A stretch of 29,322 bases of DNA, from assembly GCA_900548145.1 (NCBI GenBank), contig URJB01000027.1:1-29322 (forward strand). Direction: 5' to 3'. Origin of the DNA: an uncultured Eubacteriales bacterium. Its GTDB lineage: Bacteria > Bacillota > Clostridia > Christensenellales > Aristaeellaceae. Of this stretch, positions 8,250 to 15,143 are shown piece after piece. Below the pieces are notes generated by a model. It saw nothing but the letters and a program-made list of their open reading frames with translations. It did not search any database and was not told where the DNA came from. The position numbers and the translations under genes are program-made. Numbering within the stretch: position 1 is the first letter of the stretch; each line of letters starts with the position of its first letter.

Positions 8250-9716
8250 ATGAACCGCGAACGCTATCTTCGCCAGATCGACCGGGTGATCCAGCAGGGG
8301 CCTTACAAGGCCCAATGGGAATCCATCGCATCCTGCCCCCTGCCCCCGTGGTATCGGGAAAAAAGGCTGGGCATTTTTCTGCACTGGGGCCCTTTTTCCG
8401 TTCCGGCCTATCATGACTGGTATGCCCGGAATATGTACATTCAGGGCAGCCCGGAGTACGAATACCATTTGGAGCATTACGGCGACCATCGGGAACATGG
8501 TTACAAGAGCTTCATTCCTCAGCTGACCATGGAAAAGTTTGACCCGGCGGAATGGGTGGAGCTGTTCCAGCAGGCCGGGGCGGAGTACATCGTCCCCGTG
8601 GCCGAGCATCACGATGGCTTCCAGATGTACCGCTCGGAGCTGTCCCGCTGGAACGCCTTTGAAATGGGCCCTCACCGGGATGTGCTGGGCGACCTGCTGG
8701 AGGAAGCCGAAAAGGCGGGCATGACCATCGGCGCGTCCAGCCACCGCATCGAGCACTGGTGGTTCATGAGCCATGGCCGGGCATTCGACAGCGACGTGCG
8801 GGACACGCAGCCCGGCGACCTGTACTGGCCCGCCAAGCCCGAACCGGCCGTGCATTTCAACCCTGACGCGGAGTGCCCGCCGGACGACGAATTCCTGACG
8901 GATTGGCTGCTGCGCTGCTGTGAGATCGTGGATCGGTATCACCCGCGCATCGTGTATTTCGACTGGTGGATCATTCAGAAGGCGGCCAAGCCCTACATGC
9001 TTCGCTTTCTGGCCTATTATTACAACCGGGCGCAGAGCTGGGGCGGCGGCGTTGTCAACTACAAGGTGGACGCGTTCCCCTTCGGCTGCGGCGTGCCTGA
9101 CATCGAACGGGGCCAGTTTGCCGAGGCCAAGCCCTTCCTGTGGCAGTCCGACACCTCCGTGATGCGGAATGGCTGGTGCTATTCCAAACGGGCTGACTAC
9201 AAGGAGACCCGGGAAATTCTCTGGGATCTGATCGACGTGGTCAGCAAGAATGGACGGCTCCTGCTGAACTTCGGCCCGAAGCCCGACGGCACCTTGGCGG
9301 ACAAGGACGTGGAAATTTTGCGTGCCATGGGCGATTGGATGAAGGTCAACGACGAGGCCATTCACGGCACGGGACTGTGGCTTCTGGCGCAGGAAGGCCC
9401 CACGGTCATCGAAGAAGGCGGCTTCTCCGACGGCAAGCCCCGGGTCTTCACCAGCGAGGATTTCCGCTTCACCTGTCGGGGCGATCAGGTCTACGCCATC
9501 GCCATGGCCTGCCCGGAGGACGGCGTGCTGAAAATTCGCAGTCTGCGGGCGGACGGCGAGGATCACAAGGCCCCCTGCCATTCGCTGGTTCGTGAGGTGG
9601 AGGTGCTGGGGCTTGACCATCCCGTGAAATGGACACGGGACACGGAAGCCCTGACCGTCGATCTGGGCGATTACCGTACTGATCTTCCTCTGACCGTGCG
9701 AGTCACGGTCGTGTAA
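8250..9716 (+). CDS. GH29 alpha-L-fucosidase
   Basis: This 488-residue enzyme hydrolyses terminal alpha-L-fucose with retention. It shows the family features in order: LGIFLHWGPFSVPAYHDWYA near the N-terminus, the fucose-binding EHHDGF (E119-F124), the probable nucleophile D238 in RIVYFDWW, and the late barrel motif VSKNGRLLLNFGPKPDGT. A shorter beta-rich domain follows to the end. No signal peptide is seen, so it should be cytoplasmic and act on imported oligosaccharides. The start at 8250 is set by AAGGAGG nine bases upstream; an in-frame ATG at 8199 lacks such a site. The alpha-xylosidase follows 32 bases downstream. Linkage preference (1,2 versus 1,3/1,4) cannot be read from sequence; alpha-1,2 activity is less common in GH29 than in GH95. 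Confidence 0.92.
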   Translation: MNRERYLRQIDRVIQQGPYKAQWESIASCPLPPWYREKRLGIFLHWGPFSVPAYHDWYARNMYIQGSPEYEYHLEHYGDHREHGYKSFIPQLTMEKFDPAEWVELFQQAGAEYIVPVAEHHDGFQMYRSELSRWNAFEMGPHRDVLGDLLEEAEKAGMTIGASSHRIEHWWFMSHGRAFDSDVRDTQPGDLYWPAKPEPAVHFNPDAECPPDDEFLTDWLLRCCEIVDRYHPRIVYFDWWIIQKAAKPYMLRFLAYYYNRAQSWGGGVVNYKVDAFPFGCGVPDIERGQFAEAKPFLWQSDTSVMRNGWCYSKRADYKETREILWDLIDVVSKNGRLLLNFGPKPDGTLADKDVEILRAMGDWMKVNDEAIHGTGLWLLAQEGPTVIEEGGFSDGKPRVFTSEDFRFTCRGDQVYAIAMACPEDGVLKIRSLRADGEDHKAPCHSLVREVEVLGLDHPVKWTRDTEALTVDLGDYRTDLPLTVRVTVV

Positions 9717-9748
9717 GTTTTTCATTTGAAATAAAGGAGCTGAAAACC

Positions 9749-11971
9749 ATGAAATTTACCAACGGCTATTGGCTGATCCGGCCCAACTTCCAGATGCAGT
9801 ACGCCACGCAGGCGGTTCGGGTGGAAAAGCGCCCCGACGCGCTGCACGTGCTGTCCGCCTGCCGCCCCATCCATCACCGGGGTGATACGCTGGACGGCGG
9901 TACGCTGGATGTGACCTTTACCGCGCCCCGGGAGAACATTATCCGCGTCACCGTGACCCACTTCGCGGGCAAACGGGATAACGCCCCTCATTTCGAGACC
10001 TACGAGGAGCCGGTGAACGCCGTCATTGAAGAAAACGACGAGACGGTCTCCTTCACCAGCGGCAAGCTGACCGCCCGGGTGCAGAAGGGCGAAAACTGGC
10101 GGGTGGACTATGTGGCGGAGGACGGCAGGGTGCTCACCAGCAGCGCGTTCCGCGGCATGGGCCGGGCGCTGGATAAGGACACTGGCAAGACCTACATGAG
10201 CGATTCTCTGATGCTGGACGTGGGCGAGTGCGTCTACGGCCTGGGCGAGCGCTTCGCCGCCTATGTGAAAAACGGCCAGTCCATCGACATGTGGAACGCC
10301 GACGGCGGCACCGCCAGCGAACAGACCTACAAGAATATCCCCTTCTATATGACCAATCGGGGCTATGGCGTCTTCGTGGAGGATACCTCCGACGTGAGCT
10401 TCGAAGTGGCTAGTGAAAAGGTGGAGCGGGTGCAGTTCTCCGCCGAGGGCGAGACCATCGTCTACGACGTGATCTACGGCGGCACGCCCAAGGCCGTGCT
10501 GGACGGCTACACCGCCCTGACCGGCCGTCCCGCCCTGATGCCCGCGTGGAGCTTCGGCCTGTGGCTGTCTACGTCCTTCACCACCAACTATGACGAAAAG
10601 ACCGCTACTTCCTTTATTCAGGGCATGGCGGACCGGGATATCCCCCTGAGCGTGTTCCACTTCGACTGCTTCTGGATGAAGGGCTTCAACTGGTGCGACT
10701 TCACCTGGGACGAGGAGACCTTCCCCGATCCTGTGGGGATGCTCAAACGCTATCACGACCGTGGACTCCATCTCTGCTGCTGGATCAACCCCTATATCGG
10801 TCAGGCCAGCCCCCTGTTCCGGGAGGGCATGGAGCACGGCTATCTGCTGAAAAAGACAAATGGCGACGTATGGCAGACCGACCTCTGGCAGGCGGGCATG
10901 GGCATTCTGGACGTGACTAACCCCGACGCGCGGGCATGGTACTGCGATCATTTGCGGAAGATCCTGCGCATGGGCGTGGACTGCCTGAAGACCGACTTCG
11001 GCGAACGCATCCCCGTGCGGGACATCGCCTATTACGACGGCAAGGACCCGCTGCATATGCACAACTACTACACCTTCCTGTACAACAAGATGGTGTTTGA
11101 CCTGCTGAAGGAAGAACGGGGCGAGGGCGAAGCCATCCTGTTTGCCCGCAGCGCCACCGCCGGCAGCCAGCAGTTCCCCGTCCATTGGGGCGGCGACAAC
11201 AGCGCCAGCTATATTTCCATGGCCGAGACCCTGCGCGCCGGTCTGAGCATGAGCCACAGCGGCTTCGGCTTCTGGAGCCACGATATTTCCGGCTTTGAGC
11301 AGACCGCGCCCGCCGATGTGTACAAGCGCTGGGCGGCGTTCGGCCTTCTGTCCAGCCACAGCCGTCTGCACGGTTCCAGCAGTTACCGGGTGCCGTGGCT
11401 CTTCGATGAGGAAAGCTGTGACGTGGTGCGGAAGTTCACCCGCCTCAAGTGCCGCCTGATGCCCTATCTGTACGGTGCGGCGGTGGAGGCCCACGAGCAC
11501 GGCACGCCCATGATGCGCCCCATGATGCTGGAATTCCCCGATGATCCCGCCTGCGATACGCTGGACCGGCAGTACATGATGGGCGAAAGCCTGCTGGTGG
11601 CGCCCGTGTTCCATGCGGACAGCCATGTGGATTACTACCTGCCTGATGGCCTGTGGACCAGTCTGTTGGACGGCCGCAAGGTGCAGGGCGGACACTGGCA
11701 GAAGGAGACCCACGACTTCCTGTCCCTGCCGCTGATGGTGCGCCCCGGCACGGTGCTGCCCATGGGCAAGCACGACGACCGTCCCGACTACGACTATACC
11801 GACGGGTTGGAGCTCCACGTGTACCAGCTGGCGGAGGGACAGACCGTCACCGTGAAGATTCCCGATCTGAAGGGACAGCTTGCCGCCACCTACACCGTCA
11901 CCATGAAGAACGGCAAGGCGGAGGTCGCTACCGATTCCAAGAAGCCCTATACGGTGATCGTCCACGAATAA
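9749..11971 (+). CDS. yicI: GH31 alpha-xylosidase (YicI type)
   Basis: This 740-residue enzyme releases alpha-linked xylose, as from isoprimeverose or xyloglucan oligosaccharides. Domain order is an N-terminal beta-sandwich (to about 250), the catalytic barrel with insert, and C-terminal beta-sheet domains. The nucleophile is D416 in CLKTDFGER and the acid/base D483 in HWGGDNSASY. Residues that give E. coli YicI its preference for xylose are present at the same numbers as I recall them: F277, C307, F308, W345 and K414, so alpha-xylosidase is well supported over alpha-glucosidase. AAAGGAG lies about ten bases before the ATG. It lies directly behind the fucosidase and is closed by a terminator. 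No signal peptide is present, so it is cytoplasmic. Confidence 0.94.
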   Translation: MKFTNGYWLIRPNFQMQYATQAVRVEKRPDALHVLSACRPIHHRGDTLDGGTLDVTFTAPRENIIRVTVTHFAGKRDNAPHFETYEEPVNAVIEENDETVSFTSGKLTARVQKGENWRVDYVAEDGRVLTSSAFRGMGRALDKDTGKTYMSDSLMLDVGECVYGLGERFAAYVKNGQSIDMWNADGGTASEQTYKNIPFYMTNRGYGVFVEDTSDVSFEVASEKVERVQFSAEGETIVYDVIYGGTPKAVLDGYTALTGRPALMPAWSFGLWLSTSFTTNYDEKTATSFIQGMADRDIPLSVFHFDCFWMKGFNWCDFTWDEETFPDPVGMLKRYHDRGLHLCCWINPYIGQASPLFREGMEHGYLLKKTNGDVWQTDLWQAGMGILDVTNPDARAWYCDHLRKILRMGVDCLKTDFGERIPVRDIAYYDGKDPLHMHNYYTFLYNKMVFDLLKEERGEGEAILFARSATAGSQQFPVHWGGDNSASYISMAETLRAGLSMSHSGFGFWSHDISGFEQTAPADVYKRWAAFGLLSSHSRLHGSSSYRVPWLFDEESCDVVRKFTRLKCRLMPYLYGAAVEAHEHGTPMMRPMMLEFPDDPACDTLDRQYMMGESLLVAPVFHADSHVDYYLPDGLWTSLLDGRKVQGGHWQKETHDFLSLPLMVRPGTVLPMGKHDDRPDYDYTDGLELHVYQLAEGQTVTVKIPDLKGQLAATYTVTMKNGKAEVATDSKKPYTVIVHE

Positions 11972-11982
11972 GAGCGCTGAGA

Positions 11983-12030
11983 CCGGGGACGGGACACTAC
12001 ACTGTCTCGGCCCCGGCAGGCGTTTGTCTT
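11983..12030 (+). terminator. terminator after the alpha-xylosidase gene
   Basis: Fourteen-base arms (11983-11996 and 12003-12016) pair with one mismatch and one G-U around a 6-base loop, and are followed by the T-rich GTTTGTCTTTT at about 12022-12032. This should end, at least partly, the run that began at 1090. Confidence 0.6.
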
Positions 12031-12040
12031 TTGAAATGCA

Positions 12041-12357
12041 AATGCGGGTTCATGGCGAAGCACATTATCAACACGCGCCGCCCGTAAAGGGAACCCGGCC
12101 AACCGGAACGCGAACGTGGGTCCAGGGCGAAGCCCAATATCAGCACGCGCCGCTAGTAAAGGAAAACTGCCCAACCGGAACGCGAACGCGGGTTCAGGGC
12201 GAAGCCTATCATAAACACGCGCCGCCCGTAAGAGGTAATCGGCCAACTGGAACGCGAACGTGGGTTCATGGCGAAGCCCAAAAGTAACACGCGCTGCCCG
12301 TAAGAGGTAATCGGCTAACTGGAACGCGAACGTGGGTCCAGGGCGAAGCCCTGGGGG
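12041..12357. repeat. 72-base tandem repeat array (4.4 units)
   Basis: Four full head-to-tail units of exactly 72 bases (12041-12112, 12113-12184, 12185-12256, 12257-12328) and a partial fifth (12329-12357) fill the gap between the two GH31 genes. Each begins AACG(T/C)GGGT(T/C)CA(G/T)GGCGAAG and ends CC(A/G)GAACGCG or CTGGAACGCG. Units differ by scattered substitutions but have no length change. The fifth unit contains the complete hairpin CCAGGGC-GAA-GCCCTGG (12338-12354 region), which abuts the GGAGG ribosome site of the next gene. Because 72 is a multiple of three, open frames run through the array on both strands; I see no ribosome site for them and treat the array as non-coding. There are no unique spacers, so it is not CRISPR. 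Confidence 0.9.
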
Positions 12358-12365
12358 AGGAGAAT

Positions 12366-14435
12366 ATGCAGGTAAGTAATGAAGGGAAAAGACTGATCTT
12401 TCGGGAAGGAAACAGCCAGCTCTGGATCGAACCATGGGGAGAAAATTCCCTGCGGGTGCGGATGACCGCTTTCCCGCAGATGGACGGCCACGATTGGGCC
12501 CTGATGGAGCCGGTAGGGGAAACCGATGCGGAGATCACCTATGAGAACGTGGATACCACCGACCCGTGGTATCGGGGGGAAGAATACGCCAAGTACCACC
12601 AGCAGGGCACCTATGCCCGGCTGCGGAACGGAAAGATCACCGCGGAACTGAACCCGGAAGGCTGGCTCCGCTTCCTGAATCAGAAGGGCGAAGAACTGAC
12701 CGCCGAGTTCTGGCGCAATCGGAACCGGCTCAACCGGTACGCGCTTCCGCTGAATCTGAAGGGCCGGGAACTCAAGCCCATCATGAGCACCAACGAGGTG
12801 GAACTGACCGCCCGGTTCGAGGCCTATGACGATGAAAAAATTTTCGGCATGGGTCAGTATCAGCACCGCCAGCTGAACAAAAAGGGCGCGACGCTGGAAC
12901 TGGCGCACCGCAACAGTCAGGCCAGCGTACCGTTTTTCGTGTCCAGCCGGGGCTATGGCTTTTTGTGGAACAATCCCGCCATCGGCTCCGTGACCTTCGC
13001 CACCAACGTGACGGAATGGCACGCCAAACGCACCGTGAAGTTGGACTACTTCATCACCGCCGGAGATACGCCCGCCGAGATCGAAGCCCAGTATTCGCTG
13101 GCGACGGGCCGCACGCCCATGATGCCGGAATACGGCCTTGGCTACTGGCAGTGCAAGCTGCGCTACCGCACGCAGGAGGAACTGCTGAACGTGGCCCGGG
13201 AGCATAAGCGCCGGGGCCTGCCGCTGGATGCCATCGTGATCGATTTTTTCCATTGGACGCTGCAGGGCGACTTCCGCTTTGAACCCCGGGACTGGCCCGA
13301 CCCGGACGCCATGGTGAAGGAACTGCACGATATGGGCGTGGAAACGGTGGTGTCCGTATGGCCGACGGTGGATGAACGCAGCCGCAATTATCCCTTCATG
13401 GCCGAACACGGCTATCTGGTGGCTTCCGACCATGGGTGCAGCCTGAACAGCACGTGGATGGGCAATACCACTTATTTTGACGCGACCCATCCCGACGCGC
13501 AGAAATTCGTCTGGGAGCAGTGCAAAGAAAACTATTATCAGAAGGGCATCCGCTGCTTCTGGCTGGATGAAGCGGAACCGGAATACGGAAATTACGATTT
13601 TGATAATTACCGTTATTACGCGGGCCCGGCGCTGCAATGCTCCAACGTGTACCCCGTCGGTTATGCCAAGGGGTTCTATGAGGGATTGAAGGAAGCGGGA
13701 GAAGAAAACGTCATGAGCCTGATTCGCTGCGCGTGGGCGGGCAGCCAGAAGTACGCCGTGCTGACGTGGTCGGGGGACGTCTATTCTTCGTTCCGTTCCA
13801 TGAGAGAACAGCTTCAGGTAGGCCTGAGCATGGGCATGGCGGGCATCCCGTGGTGGACCAGCGATATTGGAGGTTTCATCGGCGGTCAGCCGGTCGATCC
13901 GGCTTTCCGGGAACTGCTGATGCGGTGGTTTGCGTGGGGCTGCTTCTGCCCGGTGTTCCGGATGCACGGCGAACGTTCGCCGTGGTATGAGCGGGAAGTG
14001 GAGTACATCGACAATGTGCGCCAGCTCACCAGCGGCCAGCCCAACGAGGTGTGGAGCTTCGGCGAAAAGGTGTACGAGGTGCTGAAAAAGTTTCTGTTCC
14101 TGCGGGAACGCCTGCGCTCCTATGTGCGCGGCCTGATGAAGGAAGCCAGCGAGACAGGCGCGCCGGTGATGCGGCCCCTGTTCTTTGACTTCCCGTCGGA
14201 CCCGGCCTGCTGGAACGTGGAGGACTCCTATATGTTCGGCCCCGACCTGCTGGTCTCCCCCGTGATGGAGGCAGGGGCGCAGCAGCGCAGCGTCTATCTG
14301 CCCGCAGGCTGCCGTTGGACGGATGCGTATACGCATCAGACCTACGAAGGCGGACAGACCGTGACCGTTCCCGCGCCCATCGACGTGATCCCCGTCATGG
14401 TTCGGGAAGGCCGGGAATATCCGATTTACGACTAA
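12366..14435 (+). CDS. GH31 alpha-glycosidase, second paralogue (probable alpha-xylosidase or alpha-glucosidase)
   Basis: The 689-residue protein has the GH31 layout: N-terminal beta-sandwich with FGMGQYQHRQLNKKG (about 160-175), barrel, and C-terminal beta domains. The likely nucleophile is D401 in FWLDEAEPE and the acid/base D471 in WSGDVYSSF. It differs greatly from the YicI-type protein just upstream and belongs to another GH31 branch, where WLDxxEPE is seen in several alpha-xylosidases; its substrate is therefore less certain. It is cytoplasmic by absence of a signal peptide. GGAGG (12356-12360) five bases before the ATG sets the start. It lies behind a terminator and the repeat array, with no obvious promoter of its own, so it may depend on read-through. 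Confidence 0.9.
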   Translation: MQVSNEGKRLIFREGNSQLWIEPWGENSLRVRMTAFPQMDGHDWALMEPVGETDAEITYENVDTTDPWYRGEEYAKYHQQGTYARLRNGKITAELNPEGWLRFLNQKGEELTAEFWRNRNRLNRYALPLNLKGRELKPIMSTNEVELTARFEAYDDEKIFGMGQYQHRQLNKKGATLELAHRNSQASVPFFVSSRGYGFLWNNPAIGSVTFATNVTEWHAKRTVKLDYFITAGDTPAEIEAQYSLATGRTPMMPEYGLGYWQCKLRYRTQEELLNVAREHKRRGLPLDAIVIDFFHWTLQGDFRFEPRDWPDPDAMVKELHDMGVETVVSVWPTVDERSRNYPFMAEHGYLVASDHGCSLNSTWMGNTTYFDATHPDAQKFVWEQCKENYYQKGIRCFWLDEAEPEYGNYDFDNYRYYAGPALQCSNVYPVGYAKGFYEGLKEAGEENVMSLIRCAWAGSQKYAVLTWSGDVYSSFRSMREQLQVGLSMGMAGIPWWTSDIGGFIGGQPVDPAFRELLMRWFAWGCFCPVFRMHGERSPWYEREVEYIDNVRQLTSGQPNEVWSFGEKVYEVLKKFLFLRERLRSYVRGLMKEASETGAPVMRPLFFDFPSDPACWNVEDSYMFGPDLLVSPVMEAGAQQRSVYLPAGCRWTDAYTHQTYEGGQTVTVPAPIDVIPVMVREGREYPIYD

Positions 14436-14447
14436 AATATTTTACAA

Positions 14448-14484
14448 GCGGGTCTGCTGAAAGAAGCAGGCCCGCCTGTTTTTT
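14448..14484 (+). terminator. intrinsic terminator closing the carbohydrate run
   Basis: Eleven-base arms (14448-14458 and 14465-14475) pair with one G-U and are followed by CTGTTTTTT. The T-run overlaps the stop codon of the minus-strand methyltransferase, and A/T-rich sequence on the other side (14433-14447) may let the same stem serve both strands. Confidence 0.85.
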
Positions 14485-15004
14485 ATTTCCGAAATTCCAG
14501 ATAGAAATGTCCGCTGGCGGTTTCCGTTTTCAAAAGCGTCAATCCGTTTCCCCGGCACAGGTTCAGGAAATCTTCCATGGATTGCGGGTCTGATTTTACA
14601 ACGCCGTAGGTGGTGCAGACTCGTTCCCGCGCCCAGCGAACGTCCAGCTCGGCCAGAAAGGGCTCTGGATAGGCGCAGGCGATCTCGCAGTCCCAGAGGA
14701 GCAGCCTGCCGCCCGGCTTCAGCACCCGGACGGCCTCGGCAATGGCGGCGCTCTGCACGGGGCGATTCATGTACATCAGCGAATAAAAGAAGGTGACGTT
14801 CTCAAAAGAAGCCCCCGCAAAGGAAAGGGACGAAGCGTCCATCCGCAGCTTTCGGCAGGAACAGGGGGCTTCGTCCAGCTCCTCCTGACGGTTGTCGATG
14901 ACCGTGACCGCCGAGCCGTACCGGCGGCCGATGATCCCTTCTCCGCCGCCGCCCACATCCAGAATGGAGCCGGTCAGCTCCTGCGTCAGCCAAAGAGTCG
15001 TCAT
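14483..15004 (-). CDS. class I SAM-dependent methyltransferase
   Basis: This 173-residue protein has the Rossmann-type methyltransferase fold. Motif I is ILDVGGGGEG (about 14-23), the acidic residue ending strand 2 is D37 in VTVIDNR, the adenine-side motif is RMDASSLSF, and a post-motif region reads AVRVLKPGGRLLLWD. It is similar in size to small stand-alone methyltransferases of Clostridia; the substrate is unknown. The ATG at 15004 has AAGGAGG on the minus strand about seven bases upstream. It stands alone and is divergent from the beta-mannosidase gene. Confidence 0.85.
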   Translation of the reverse strand: MTTLWLTQELTGSILDVGGGGEGIIGRRYGSAVTVIDNRQEELDEAPCSCRKLRMDASSLSFAGASFENVTFFYSLMYMNRPVQSAAIAEAVRVLKPGGRLLLWDCEIACAYPEPFLAELDVRWARERVCTTYGVVKSDPQSMEDFLNLCRGNGLTLLKTETASGHFYLEFRK

Positions 15005-15049
15005 GGGGAGGCCTCCTTTTTGCGGGCATTTTCTGGAAGGATACTTCTC

Positions 15050-15077
15050 TGTAAAAGAAGGGCTTTCCTTCTTTACA
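15050..15077. promoter_or_regulatory. inverted repeat over the beta-mannosidase -35 box (probable operator)
   Basis: The arms TGTAAAAGAAGG (15050-15061/62) and CCTTCTTTACA (15067-15077) are complementary apart from one extra A, around a short centre. The right arm contains the -35 element TTTACA, so a bound protein would block RNA polymerase at that promoter. The regulator is not identifiable; no repressor gene is adjacent. Confidence 0.55.
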
Positions 15078-15101
15078 CCCCGCCCCGCTTCGGTGTATGA
15101 T
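15072..15101 (+). promoter_or_regulatory. sigma-A-type promoter of the beta-mannosidase gene
   Basis: TTTACA (15072-15077) and TATGAT (15096-15101) each match five of six consensus bases and are 18 bases apart. The expected start near 15108 leaves a leader of roughly 35 bases before the ATG at 15144. Confidence 0.75.
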
Positions 15102-15143
15102 AGCCGGGGACTATGATTTTTTTCGATGCAAAGGAGCAGAACG

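Noticed and set aside
12024..12287. An 87-residue plus-strand frame made of 24-residue repeats, and a 162-residue minus-strand frame over the same array
   Set aside because: Neither has a ribosome site, both depend on the 72-base period being a multiple of three, and the substitutions show no obvious coding pattern.
12041..12357. CRISPR array
   Set aside because: Units of 72 bases are contiguous with no unique spacers, and no cas gene is nearby.
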